DNA from: Serratia marcescens
GTDB lineage: Bacteria; Pseudomonadota; Gammaproteobacteria; Enterobacterales; Enterobacteriaceae
Assembly: GCA_015548865.1 (NCBI GenBank)
Contig: JADMXW010000022.1
Coordinates: forward strand, 31,997 to 95,996
Length of the DNA: 64,000 bases
Direction: 5' to 3'
Positions within the stretch are counted from its first letter, which is position 1; the number at the start of each line of letters is the position of its first letter. Both the position numbers and the translations under genes were made by a program. The notes under the pieces were generated by a model that was given only the letters and a program-made list of their open reading frames with translations, was not told the origin of the DNA and made no database searches. Positions 7,182 through 15,371 of this stretch are shown here, in pieces.

Positions 7182-7886
7182 CTACTCTCGATCATCTGTG
7201 AGGAAGAGATGCAGTTGAGTCACAAAGGCATCGAGATAAGGGGTATTTCTGGCATTGTCTGCAAAGTTCATTTTGGCATTGGTGTCGTCGTATACATGCA
7301 TCCAGCCGCTGTTTCTGGCAATACGACGTACATCAGTATTTGCCGGGTAGAGTTTCCCAATAGCTTCACGCAGACCTTCAATTTCTGAGATCAACTGCCG
7401 GGCATTCGCAGCAGGCTCAGGAGCCGATGGGACGAGAACCCGGAATTCAGCGGTTTCCGGCTGCATCTTAATCACTTCAATGACTTTGTCCCGGGCAACG
7501 GAATTCCATTCAGTAGTCATGCCGTTGTACTGGTTTCGGATGCGGAACTGGTAAACCGGCTGCTGTTCGTTAACAAGCAACCAGGCATCGGCAAGTGCAA
7601 GATAGAACGAGACAGGCCGGTTTATCATCTGGTGTTCCTGAAGGGCTTTTTTATAGCTATGGACATCTTCAGGAAGGACATCAGTGATACTGGAGGTGAA
7701 TTTTAGCGGATCCAGTGGACAGACCGGGCCGATAACCCTAAGCACAGCAACAGGATTATTACCATCATCAGTAAACCAGAAGTCATTTTCTGGGCCGATA
7801 TTGAGCCTTACATCTGCGGTCTGATTCTCTGCGAGAACGGCCTGCACCCGACGACCGTTCTGCCACCAGCGTGGTGTACCTTGCAT
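7182..7886 (-). CDS. Hypothetical protein (234 aa)
   Basis: The frame opens at 7946, but GAGG sits correctly only before the ATG at 7886 (MQGTPRWWQNGRRVQAVL), and that start clears the upstream stop at 7949, so 7886 is chosen. Soluble, Trp-rich N-terminus; the remainder is mixed alpha/beta. It follows the 127-aa gene closely, suggesting one operon from 8885 leftward. No recognisable domain. Confidence 0.65.
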   Translation of the reverse strand: MQGTPRWWQNGRRVQAVLAENQTADVRLNIGPENDFWFTDDGNNPVAVLRVIGPVCPLDPLKFTSSITDVLPEDVHSYKKALQEHQMINRPVSFYLALADAWLLVNEQQPVYQFRIRNQYNGMTTEWNSVARDKVIEVIKMQPETAEFRVLVPSAPEPAANARQLISEIEGLREAIGKLYPANTDVRRIARNSGWMHVYDDTNAKMNFADNARNTPYLDAFVTQLHLFLTDDRE

Positions 7887-7948
7887 ACATACCTCGTACA
7901 GGAAATTAGCCCGAAGCCCACCTGCTGGTGGGCGGTCGGAACACAAGT

Positions 7949-8332
7949 CTACTGAAGGTACTGCTCTGCCTGAGCAATACGAGAAAGAGTACCGGCATTC
8001 GGTTCAATCATCTGGATACGTCGGCTGTCCTCCAGTAAACCGGCAATAAGGTGCTTGTCGGTATATGGGGCATCGTCATCCCCGAGCATACGGCGGATAG
8101 CAGATAAATCGCCGGATGGAACCGGGTATACCGACTCAATAAAGAGCTGGTCACCGTGAGGATTCTCCCACTCATATGGGGTTTGGGCGGAAGCAGCAAA
8201 ACCCGAATCATTCAGACGTGCGAAATCTTCAAGCGCCTGGAGGCGGGCCGCAGATTCATCGGTAGCGTAGATTAGGATCATTCGCGCCGTCTCAGGCGAT
8301 GAGCAGAACAGCAAAATGAGAAATGGCAGCAT
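7949..8332 (-). CDS. Hypothetical protein (127 aa)
   Basis: Begins MLPFLILLFCSSPETARM, a short hydrophobic N-terminus that could be a weak signal anchor but lacks a clear positively charged start. The rest is soluble and acidic. AAGGAG is well placed for the ATG at 8332; a second Met at residue 18 (MILIYATDES) is an alternative start. Located 13 bp downstream of the 90-aa gene. Confidence 0.6.
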   Translation of the reverse strand: MLPFLILLFCSSPETARMILIYATDESAARLQALEDFARLNDSGFAASAQTPYEWENPHGDQLFIESVYPVPSGDLSAIRRMLGDDDAPYTDKHLIAGLLEDSRRIQMIEPNAGTLSRIAQAEQYLQ

Positions 8333-8345
8333 GTTATAGACTCCT

Positions 8346-8618
8346 TCAGTTTGCGACTTGTTGAGCTGGCGGTGTGGCTACGCTAGTGAGTTGCTTAAGG
8401 CGAATGTTCAGCTCATGAATTACATCATCGCGTTTGCGCCAGCTGGTGGATGGTAGAGCCAGGAGCGCTTCAGCTTCGGACACGGAGAGACCGGCCAGGT
8501 GAGCTTTCGATGAAATCTCTGCGTTATATAATTGCTTCAGCACAATCAATGAGTGCTGGGAGGATGCAGCCATCATCATGAAATGGCGAAGCACCGCACA
8601 ATAGATTTGAGTAGACAT
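8346..8618 (-). CDS. Hypothetical helical protein (90 aa)
   Basis: Begins MSTQIYCAVLRHFMMMAASSQ; almost entirely helical with a central LSVSEAEALLALPSTSWRKRDD segment reminiscent of a small DNA-binding or adaptor fold. Only 15 bp separate it from the upstream gene at 8634, so co-transcription is likely. No family recognised. Confidence 0.6.
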   Translation of the reverse strand: MSTQIYCAVLRHFMMMAASSQHSLIVLKQLYNAEISSKAHLAGLSVSEAEALLALPSTSWRKRDDVIHELNIRLKQLTSVATPPAQQVAN

Positions 8619-8633
8619 ATTAAGCCGCCTCGT

Positions 8634-8885
8634 TCAATGCGTGAGGTAATGATTAATGGCATGTTCAACATAGCCAACAGATTTACCCACCAGGTGTGCA
8701 AGCTGCTGCACATGATGATGGTGAACTTCACGGCACGGGCCAAATGAAGTGGTGTAGCGATACCAGAGGCTGCGGCCTACAGAAAAAAGTTCTTTCTCTG
8801 TCTGCGGGCGAACTGGATAACAAACAGGACGTGCAGATGTAGTGCGACGAACGTTATTTCGTACTTGATGAATTGCAGTATTCAT
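8634..8885 (-). CDS. Basic, histidine-rich small protein (83 aa)
   Basis: First gene of the 8.9-7.2 kb operon. Basic N-terminus (MNTAIHQVRNNVRRTTSARP) and a His cluster EVHHHHVQQLAHLVG near residues 54-68, possibly metal-binding. GGGGTG precedes the ATG. The promoter carries the exact GTAAACAAAACG element at 8908-8919. Function unknown. Confidence 0.6.
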   Translation of the reverse strand: MNTAIHQVRNNVRRTTSARPVCYPVRPQTEKELFSVGRSLWYRYTTSFGPCREVHHHHVQQLAHLVGKSVGYVEHAINHYLTH

Positions 8886-8907
8886 AAATCACCCCGCGTA
8901 TGTTTTT

Positions 8908-8956
8908 CGTTTTGTTTACTAACTTCAGTTAAACACACGCTGGGTGGCTGACGAAT
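8908..8956 (-). promoter_or_regulatory. Promoter region with GTAAACAAAACG element
   Basis: Exact GTAAACAAAACG on the minus strand (8908-8919) with the box variant ATTCGTCAG at 8948-8956. The separation is 28 bp instead of 23, so the -10 (AACTGA 8925-8930 or a closer hexamer) is uncertain. Drives the operon starting at 8885. Confidence 0.45.
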
Positions 8957-9006
8957 AGAAAATCCATAAATAAATGAGCTAAAGATTTAAGCTCTTTATG
9001 AAAGAA

Positions 9007-9423
9007 TTATTCTGGGGTTGGAAACCAGATAATGTCCGAAATAGGCTTATTGCCCGTCAGTAAAGCGAGGCTGGAATGCAGTTCTTTAACGACCTGCTTA
9101 TTATCCTGCGTTTGCTCAAGTGCGGTTATAGCCTTTAGCAGGGTATTTGCCACAGATGCTTTAGCATATGCCTGCGGTGAGCCGATTAGCACCTGACGCA
9201 TTAGCTCCGCATTGTTAGAAGCCAAATAGCCTTGCTCCTCGGAAATTCTTTCTGCATCGGGTGCTGAAATAACCAATGCGGCAAGTTCGTGATCGTTTGC
9301 ATAGTTGATAACATCAGATAGCATTTCGAGAGCTGTGGTATCTGTCATGATAAAGCCGTCAGCTACCCACTGAGGAGCAACATCGAAGCGAACTACCCAG
9401 GAATAAGGTTTAACGTTTGACAT
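9007..9423 (-). CDS. Hypothetical protein (138 aa)
   Basis: Begins MSNVKPYSWVVRFDVAPQWV; mixed alpha/beta N-terminal half and helical C-terminal half, no membrane segment. It lies 12 bp downstream of the 187-aa gene and is probably translated from the same message. No domain recognised. Confidence 0.65.
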   Translation of the reverse strand: MSNVKPYSWVVRFDVAPQWVADGFIMTDTTALEMLSDVINYANDHELAALVISAPDAERISEEQGYLASNNAELMRQVLIGSPQAYAKASVANTLLKAITALEQTQDNKQVVKELHSSLALLTGNKPISDIIWFPTPE

Positions 9424-9435
9424 ACAGAGACCTCA

Positions 9436-9999
9436 TTAAAGAGAGATATAAGCGTCGGGATTTTCTTCAACAGAAAGAAACTCAATATCTTCGAGATGCA
9501 TTCCTGCATTACGAATGCCTACCTCGGATAACCACGACAGTATTGTTTCATGATCCGGTTCACCAGAAAAATCAACAAAGGCTGGAAGAGCCCAGTCGGG
9601 TGTATAGCCAGCGCTATACATTACAGTGGCAGTAAAGCGCCCAATGTGGGGAATTTTGAAAAGGATGGATGCCTGCTCAGGGGTATTAATTACCATGCCG
9701 TGATGATAGACGACATCCCAGTTTACCCCATGCTCCCCTGTATTTCCTCGATAGAGATGGTGGCGGTCAACGGCCCAAAGGACACCTTCGCTATCCAACC
9801 AGCAGAAATAATTATTATCTGGGGATAACGTGATCCCAAGGTTCATTAACTCCGCCACCAGCAAGCAAGGGTTAATATCAGTTACAGTTTTAATAATCGT
9901 CAGCCCCATCTCGGTTCCGGTAGTAACTGTCAGTACCTTGGAGGCACTGATCCAGAATTGATAACCTGCTTCTTTAGCCTTCGCGATTAAATTAAACAT
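9436..9999 (-). CDS. Hypothetical protein (187 aa)
   Basis: Begins MFNLIAKAKEAGYQFWIS. Mixed composition with several aromatic residues (NNYFCWLDSEGVLWAVDRHH) and no catalytic signature. Its 5' leader contains one copy of the 57 bp hairpin repeat (10130-10186), which also precedes the small membrane-protein gene upstream; the two genes may share a post-transcriptional control. Confidence 0.65.
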   Translation of the reverse strand: MFNLIAKAKEAGYQFWISASKVLTVTTGTEMGLTIIKTVTDINPCLLVAELMNLGITLSPDNNYFCWLDSEGVLWAVDRHHLYRGNTGEHGVNWDVVYHHGMVINTPEQASILFKIPHIGRFTATVMYSAGYTPDWALPAFVDFSGEPDHETILSWLSEVGIRNAGMHLEDIEFLSVEENPDAYISL

Positions 10000-10129
10000 T
10001 GTTGCTTCCCATTGAATGGCAGTTAGGTCAATAACAACATGAGGCTGGTGGGTGACAAACAGGGAATCTGACGATATTTCAAGAAAGAATTTAGCGATGA
10101 GAAATGCAGGGGGAACAATATGGTCTGTA

Positions 10130-10186
10130 CTTGCCAGCGCTTCGCTCGGCCAACCCCTCGACAGCCCGAAAACAAGTTTCGGTCTG
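10130..10186 (-). repeat. 57-bp leader repeat, copy 1
   Basis: 57 bp element 53/57 identical to 10462-10518. On the minus strand it can fold through CCGAAA/TTTCGG and AGCG/CGCT stems. It lies in the leader of the 187-aa gene. Confidence 0.7.
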
Positions 10187-10248
10187 CCTCACGGTTATCT
10201 ACTGACAAAGGCGGGGATTATTCGGGGTACTGTATGAACTACACAATT

Positions 10249-10434
10249 TCAATCGGAACAAAAGAAAGCAGCAACCCCTAAACAAATGATTGAGAGTAAC
10301 CAGAAAAAGGCGAGTACTACTACAGCGCTTAAAGATAGTGGAACGGTTTTTGATAGCATAACGCCCATACCTACACCAAATGAACATAGTGCGATAGATC
10401 CTAATTTCAATTTGCTCTTATACGAAATTAACAT
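10249..10434 (-). CDS. Small inner-membrane protein (61 aa)
   Basis: Start chosen at 10434 (MLISYKSKLKLG), preceded by GAGGAG at ideal spacing; the longer frame from 10485 runs into the leader repeat. Two hydrophobic helices (about residues 11-28 and 32-56: LSAVVVLAFFWLLSIICLG) with a basic N-terminus. The gene sits between the two copies of the 57 bp leader repeat. Function unknown; size and topology would suit a small regulator or exclusion-type protein, which is only a guess. Confidence 0.6.
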   Translation of the reverse strand: MLISYKSKLKLGSIALCSFGVGMGVMLSKTVPLSLSAVVVLAFFWLLSIICLGVAAFFCSD

Positions 10435-10461
10435 TGGCTTCTCCTCAAAATAGGTGTGGTG

Positions 10462-10518
10462 CTTGCCAGCGCTTCGCTCGGCCAACCCCGAGACAACCCG
10501 AAAGCAAGTTTCGGTCTG
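10462..10518 (-). repeat. 57-bp leader repeat, copy 2
   Basis: Second copy, extended at 10519-10540 to complete a long hairpin on the minus strand: AACCCCGGGACA pairs with TGTCTCGGGGTT around an inner CCGAAA/TTTCGG stem. It lies directly upstream of the 61-aa membrane-protein gene and could act as attenuator or stability element. Confidence 0.7.
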
Positions 10519-10593
10519 TCCCGGGGTTCCGGGTAACGGCCAGACTTACCGCAGATCTTCTTTAGCGTTAATCATATGACATATGAATAAGAA

Positions 10594-11283
10594 TTAATCA
10601 CGATACAACTGGATAAAACTCTCCACACGGGTTCCATCACAATAGCTCGGCCAGGCGTTCATCACAGGTAGTTCTTCTGTTGTGAATCTTCCCAGTGCGA
10701 GAGCTACAGAATACCAGACCGGGAAAATCGTATTGGCTGATGTCATATTCCCATTGTTGATTAACTCATAGAGTCCGCGTCCATTAGCCCATGCACTTTC
10801 TGGTGTATCACCGGCAAGGTAGTTATCCACCCAGATGGATGGTGACAGAGCCTGACCTTTCGCCAGTCTCGCTAACAACTCGTACCACTTCAGATATTCC
10901 GTGGTTCGCAGTGAGAGAATCGGGATTCCGCCACGTCTTAACAGTGCTGCCGCAGAACGTGAGTCTACCGGTGCGGCAATTCTATCCAGGTGGTTACGGG
11001 CTTGCTTTATCCGTGCTGATATTCCCGCAGGGCTCACTCGGGAGATGTATTTCTCCACCGTCTCAGTAGCTTCAGCGATATCCGGGGCCAACGAACCATC
11101 AACATGGAGGGGACATAAAACAAGGCCGGTATCATCGTGAGTCACCCAGGCAGAATTGTCAGTCGGGTTCCTGACGATAGACAACGACTCACTTTGACCC
11201 AAGATCGTTAACCTGAATGACTTAAGCCTTTCGGCTATCCAGCTGCCTCCATCACCAAAAACCTCAATGCGCTCGTGACTCAT
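10594..11283 (-). CDS. Hypothetical protein (229 aa)
   Basis: Begins MSHERIEVFGDGGSWIAERL. The C-terminal 100 residues are Trp/Tyr-rich (WYELLARLAKGQALSPSIW). No membrane segment or catalytic motif. An exact GTAAACAAAACG element lies 330 bp upstream (11617-11628), and the intervening 300 bp shows no other feature I can name. Last gene before the non-coding 11.3-12.1 kb stretch. Confidence 0.65.
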   Translation of the reverse strand: MSHERIEVFGDGGSWIAERLKSFRLTILGQSESLSIVRNPTDNSAWVTHDDTGLVLCPLHVDGSLAPDIAEATETVEKYISRVSPAGISARIKQARNHLDRIAAPVDSRSAAALLRRGGIPILSLRTTEYLKWYELLARLAKGQALSPSIWVDNYLAGDTPESAWANGRGLYELINNGNMTSANTIFPVWYSVALALGRFTTEELPVMNAWPSYCDGTRVESFIQLYRD

Positions 11284-12047
11284 ACCGCATCACCTCTACA
11301 AGTGCTTTACATTCAGACCTAATCATAACGGCTTCCCCGTTCGGAACAAAATCAGGGCATAGCCAAACCATACTCAGGAAATTTACAGATATGTCGATCT
11401 ACAAAACGCGCTCAAAACGCTCAGGCGCGTTTTAATCAATCCGATCGTGAAAATACCAGGGGGATAAGCTCAGAATCGTTCTGAGGCGATTCTGGCGTGG
11501 TTTTATCCCAATAACGGATCCTTTTGCGAATACAGATCGGTTTACAAGGGAATTTGGCTGGTATGAGACGGAGATGATCCACTTTGATAATCTGAGCGAT
11601 AATTTGTTAATGGTTTCGTTTTGTTTACGCGTGTATCGGGAGGGAAGTTATTCCGAACGAGGGTATCGACTTCATATTGTCCGTTTCGATAGCCGATCAC
11701 AATTTCTAAGCGGTACTCGCCGCGACAAAAACCCCCGGAGGAAAACCATGTTGGTTATTCACTTTTGGTTTTCCCCGGCGATTAAAACCAGGGCAACCTC
11801 CGGTTGCCCATAAAAACCCCCGGAGGAAATTCATCTTTCCTCCGACATCGTGCGGTTTGATTATTACCATGCTCAACCTCCCGATGTAAAAATAGAGAAA
11901 ACCGACGCTATCGCTTCCGCTTTGTTTACCTTCCATATTCGCGCCCGCGAAATAGTCCGCTGCATTCCCACCCGATCATACCCGGGCGAAAACACTCGCG
12001 ATCATATTGCGATCATCCTGATTCATTTCCGCCGCGATAAGTCCGCT

Positions 12048-12092
12048 ATCGCCTGAAGGCTCACTAACAGATCGCCTGAAGGCTCACTAACA
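12048..12092. repeat. 22-bp tandem direct repeat
   Basis: ATCGCCTGAAGGCTCACTAA-CA occurs twice with a period of 23 bp, just upstream of the hairpin at 12094-12117. Two-copy only; role unknown. Confidence 0.8.
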
Positions 12093-12093
12093 A

Positions 12094-12117
12094 AAATACC
12101 AGGTCATCGCCTGGTAT
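12094..12117 (-). terminator. Terminator after the mobI-like gene
   Basis: ATACCAGG, six bases, CCTGGTAT; on the minus strand the stem is followed by TTTTTG. Positioned 43 bp downstream of the stop at 12160. Confidence 0.65.
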
Positions 12118-12159
12118 TCATGTATATCCGTTATGTTTACTCCAGAGCGGTTTGTATTT

Positions 12160-12591
12160 CTAAAGCTGTTTTCTTAGGTGAGTTATTCGAAGTGAAAGTG
12201 CCTGCCGAATTGCACGGTTTTTTCGTAACTCATCACGCAACCAAATAAGCTGACCTTCATACAGTTCGATAAGCGCAAGTTCTCGCTGGCTTGCATCCTT
12301 AAATTTCGCTGGTGGATATGATTCGCCTTTGTTGAGAGGTAGGTATTTGGGAACGACACGATCAATGCCTCCACCAGCTTTGCGCAAAGGTGTCAATCTG
12401 GCCCAGCGGATCCTGATAGTTGTTCCTTGCCTGGTTACGTTAAAGCTGTACCGTGCCTTCTCGTCATCAGCAATAGCTTTGTCCCAGTATTCCTCCCGAA
12501 GACTATTGGCCTCGTTAAACAGAAGTTCTGCGGCTGAATCAACCGCATCACGAGCCTTTTCCAGATCATTGATGTACCCGACGAGTTGCAT
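12160..12591 (-). CDS. mobI: MobI-like mobilization protein
   Basis: 143 aa. Central YSFNVTRQGTTIRIRWARL, then KYLPLNKGESYPPAKF and a helical LIWLRDELRKNRAIRQAL end. This order (beta strands with RxGxxxxIxW, then a K-YP segment, then a basic helix) matches my recollection of the MobI family, the accessory factor needed with TraI for oriT processing in SXT and IncA/C elements. GAGGTGG precedes the ATG at 12591. In those relatives oriT is upstream of mobI, which points to the non-coding DNA at 12592-13774. The assignment is by pattern, not by search. Confidence 0.6.
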   Translation of the reverse strand: MQLVGYINDLEKARDAVDSAAELLFNEANSLREEYWDKAIADDEKARYSFNVTRQGTTIRIRWARLTPLRKAGGGIDRVVPKYLPLNKGESYPPAKFKDASQRELALIELYEGQLIWLRDELRKNRAIRQALSLRITHLRKQL

Positions 12592-12751
12592 AAAACCACC
12601 TCGATGTTTTTTGATTAGGACTTAACCCCAAAAAAGAGAATCTCTATTATTACGCCAGAACTCTATGTTTCTGGAGAAAGAGAAAACTCCTTTTCAGGTT
12701 CGATTTTTAGTTTTCAGTTCCAAAACAGGAAAGATTGATTTTCCAGTTAAG

Positions 12752-13120
12752 TATCTTTCTGGGTGTTCTCATTTTTTGCATGTTTCTGGAGAATACAATG
12801 GCAATCTGGTGATTGAGCTATTAATATCTATCTGTACGGGTACTTTTATCAAGCCATTTTATTTTAATCAAGCAGTTTGCCAATCTCTATATGATATGGC
12901 AGAAAACTACGTTTCTGGGCATTTCTGATTTTTAATAGGTTTCTGGGGAATATAATGGAAACTTACTTCCCCTAATGTAGAGGCGATTAACGGGATGACG
13001 CCCACCGCTGCACAAACCTCTTAGTAAACGATTATGTAGAGTCGCTATATGATATGGCAGAAACTTATGTTTCTGGCTTTTCCACTTTTTGTTACCTTTC
13101 TGGAGAATACAATGGCAAAC
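12752..13120 (+). repeat. Three-copy repeat array with ~157-bp spacing
   Basis: Units at 12752-12804, 12887-12962 and 13044-13120 share TTTCTGG, about 20 bp, then TTTCTGG(A/G)GAATA(C/T)AATGG. The last two also share CTATATGATATGGCAGAAA at their left ends. The right edges are 157-159 bp apart. Each unit ends in GGAGAATACAATGG, which looks like a ribosome-binding site plus ATG, followed by tiny ORFs (4, 6 and 18 codons). A fourth partial unit may exist at 12655-12680. Confidence 0.7.
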
Positions 13121-13580
13121 GCAGCTGAAACTTCCATCACCTCCCTCCGTCTTCAGGATCAATCCTAAATCACAGTAACTTCATAGTGATTTATGTCACA
13201 TTTTGTAGGTATATATACTAGTTTGAGAGAGTTTTTTTGGGGGGGAAGTGAAGGGGAGATATGCATATTTAAGTGAAATTATAACTTGTGCTTAAGTAAA
13301 ATTTTCACGAAGTGTACCCTTGAGTAATCGCCACAACATACCTTAATTCACCTCACCGAAGCATGTGTTTTTAGTATATATACTCCGCGAAATCCCCAGG
13401 CGGAAAGCCAATCTAAATGTGTTGCCCTCATACATTACCACCTAATTTCCTCAGTCTGATTTAGGTTAGGGGTTAAGGTTTTTAGGGCCGGATTTAGCCA
13501 TATATGACGTCCAGTTTCATGCAGCATTTATGTACATATCTGACATTTTAAACGTCCGTATCTAGCCATTATTAATGTCA

Positions 13581-13597
13581 AAAATGGGGACGTTTTG
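13581..13597. promoter_or_regulatory. Operator-like motif AAAATG-N3-ACGTTTTG
   Basis: AAAATGGGGACGTTTTG, about 180 bp upstream of parM. The 30 bp around it match 25/30 with 27479-27508 (upstream of the traF block), and the core recurs at 61388-61404 (traI/61476 divergent region). Candidate site for the plasmid's transfer regulator. Confidence 0.45.
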
Positions 13598-13774
13598 CCG
13601 ATAAAAAAAATGGTAATCGATGATCGTTTGAATACCATGTTACAACTTGTTAACGGTTAATTCCCGACGTTGACAGAGGGAGGCCACCTTTCTTTACGTT
13701 AGTGCGAACCCCTTTTTGGCGCTCAAATGTTATCGGAGTGGCAGTAATTCATTTTTAACTTGCAGGGTTAACGA

Positions 13775-14797
13775 ATGAGCAATGACAAATTGGTTGTCTG
13801 CGGAATTGATATTGGATACAGCAATGTAAAAATTGCTGTAGGGGATTCAGCGGATGACAAACCCACAGTCAGTATTTATCCGGCCTACGCTACGAATGAG
13901 CCAGTAGATGATGTGCGGCTGGTAAAGCGTAGCTGCGAACATGAAGTGTTGGTGTACCCAGGAGGTAAAGAATGGCGGGCTTTTACCGAACGCCCCGATG
14001 CGCGTGAGCTGCATGACCGTTACCACATGACAGAAATGTACCTGGCACTATATCTGGCCTCACTGGATAAAATCACTGCTAAAGCAGGCAATGAAATCGA
14101 CCTGGTAGTAACTGGTTTACCTGTCCGTCTTGCTAATGAAAGTGAACGCGCGAAACTGACTGCGAGGCTCACCGGTACGTTTACTATTGCGCCAGGAAAA
14201 ACAGTGACTGTTAAAAAATGCCTCGTTCTTCAGCAGGGCGTTGGTGTCATCAATGACATCGTTAACAGACCGGGCCTTATCAGTCAGGAAGAATTAGAGA
14301 AGTCGACCATTCTCGTGGTTGACCCTGGCTTCTTCTCGATGGACTACATCGCCTTTAAGAGCGGAAGCAGGGTATCAGGCTCTTCAGGTTCATCATTAAA
14401 AGCAACCAGTGCAATTATCGAAAGCATTGTGAACCGCCTTAATGCCGATAACCCGGAAGAGCGAATTGATGATCTACCAGAAATTATTGAAATCGCTCTC
14501 CGTAACAATGAGCAGTCTTTCTTTAATGGGTTCCGCCACATTTCCCTACGTCCTCTGCTTGAAGAAGCTATTCCCTCCATCGCCAGTGATGTAGTCAAAG
14601 AGTTGCGAAAATCGACAAGGGTTCTCGGGCCAGTCCATATCATTGCAGCTGCCGGTGGTGGGACAAGGTTCTACGAACAGACCATACGAGAAGAATTCCC
14701 CCGAGCCAGGATCGTATCGAGCCCGTTGCCTGTTGCCAGTAATGCCATTGGTTTCTGGAACTATGGCGTTGACTTGATGCTTTACGGCGATGATTGA
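13775..14797 (+). CDS. parM: ParM/StbA-like plasmid segregation actin
   Basis: 340 aa actin-like ATPase expected to polymerise and push plasmid copies apart. Visible nucleotide-binding elements: phosphate-1 motif DIGYSNVKIA (residues 12-21), connect/phosphate-2 motif VVDPGFFSMD (181-190) and adenosine motif AAAGGG (291-296). Length fits the ParM/StbA family. First gene of a plus-strand operon; the next gene starts 14 bp after its stop. Preceded by the 1.18 kb repeat region, where its centromere may lie. The family is diverse, and the closest subgroup cannot be named. Confidence 0.85.
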   Translation: MSNDKLVVCGIDIGYSNVKIAVGDSADDKPTVSIYPAYATNEPVDDVRLVKRSCEHEVLVYPGGKEWRAFTERPDARELHDRYHMTEMYLALYLASLDKITAKAGNEIDLVVTGLPVRLANESERAKLTARLTGTFTIAPGKTVTVKKCLVLQQGVGVINDIVNRPGLISQEELEKSTILVVDPGFFSMDYIAFKSGSRVSGSSGSSLKATSAIIESIVNRLNADNPEERIDDLPEIIEIALRNNEQSFFNGFRHISLRPLLEEAIPSIASDVVKELRKSTRVLGPVHIIAAAGGGTRFYEQTIREEFPRARIVSSPLPVASNAIGFWNYGVDLMLYGDD

Positions 14798-14811
14798 GCA
14801 AAGGGGGTTTC

Positions 14812-15342
14812 ATGCAAGTTCGAGTGACGATTAATCCAATACTGTTTCCAGAGCTGATTAATTATCTGGAATCAAAACAGTCTGGCCAGCGCAGCAGTTC
14901 ACTATTGGCGCTGGCAAACCGAGCATTGCTAGCAGGTGACAGTTTTATACCCGGTATCGTCCGTGAGACTTCAAAAAAACGTAAATCAGAACAGAAGAAA
15001 TCAGTCCGTGGGCCGAATACAGAAAATGAGACTGGTCTGATGACTAGTCAGAGAGACGGCCACTTACCCAAAGTAAATGAGGACACTGAACCAAAATTTC
15101 GTCACGTGGTTAGCAACGATATAGTCAATACAGGCCCGCCATTTTGTGTGGGCAGTGATATTCAAGAGTTCGAAGTTAAAGATGACCAGTTATCGACGGC
15201 GAACCTTACCAGTAAGCCTGAGATTGCTGGAAAAATACCGGATCCCAATCCTGGAGATAAATCGGGCGTTGGGGAGACAGGCGACAATCAAGATAGCGGC
15301 GTTAATGAAAAGGTTACACCAAGGCGTGTTCGCATAAGTTGA
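14812..15342 (+). CDS. ParR/StbB-like adaptor
   Basis: 176 aa from the ATG at 14812, which follows AAAGGGGG; a TTG 18 bp earlier is a weaker alternative. The N-terminal 45 residues (MQVRVTINPILFPELINYL, then a helix RSSSLLALANRALL) look like a ribbon-helix-helix DNA-binding domain. The remainder is hydrophilic and disordered, rich in Asn/Asp/Gly/Pro, ending basic (PRRVRIS). Position directly after parM is that of the ParR adaptor that binds the centromere and caps ParM filaments. Sequence alone is weak; context carries the call. Confidence 0.65.
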   Translation: MQVRVTINPILFPELINYLESKQSGQRSSSLLALANRALLAGDSFIPGIVRETSKKRKSEQKKSVRGPNTENETGLMTSQRDGHLPKVNEDTEPKFRHVVSNDIVNTGPPFCVGSDIQEFEVKDDQLSTANLTSKPEIAGKIPDPNPGDKSGVGETGDNQDSGVNEKVTPRRVRIS

Positions 15343-15371
15343 TACCGTTGTAGGGTTTGTGGGGAGGGGAA

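Larger units (their letters stand above)
11284..12159. other. Non-coding stretch with hairpins and direct repeats
   Basis: No convincing gene. It holds one exact (11617-11628) and two one-mismatch (11918-11929, 12129-12140) copies of GTAAACAAAACG in minus orientation. There are two copies of CCTCCGGGGGTTTTT (minus strand, near 11729 and 11813), each closing a hairpin. Also present are the hairpin GGGCAACC-TCC-GGTTGCCC near 11800, a 22 bp direct repeat (12048-12069, 12071-12092) and a terminator at 12094-12117. A frame at 11706-11870 (54 aa) has a Shine-Dalgarno but overlaps these hairpins and is not called. Confidence 0.6.
12592..13774. other. Candidate oriT / partition-site region, non-coding
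   Basis: 1.18 kb without a credible gene, between the mobI-like gene and the parM operon, which are divergently oriented. It contains the 157 bp-spaced repeat array (12752-13120), two AGTATATATACT-like palindromes (near 13208 and 13373), a G-run (13239-13246) and an operator-like motif (13581-13597). By analogy with SXT/IncA/C, oriT is expected upstream of mobI. By analogy with ParM systems, a centromere is expected near parM. Both could share this DNA. Confidence 0.5.

Noticed and set aside
11574..11870. Frames of 79 (plus), 76 and 54 (minus) codons
   Set aside because: They run through nested hairpins and repeated terminator-like sequence; composition is Gly/Pro-rich and protein-unlike. 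The 54-codon frame has a Shine-Dalgarno but is too weak to call.
12665..13162. 87-codon plus and 76-codon minus frames
   Set aside because: Both lie in the repeat array and mirror its periodicity; no ribosome-binding site at their starts.
13112..13168. 18-codon ORF with GGAGA after the third repeat unit
   Set aside because: The ribosome-site-like sequence is part of the repeat itself, so it is not independent evidence for a gene.
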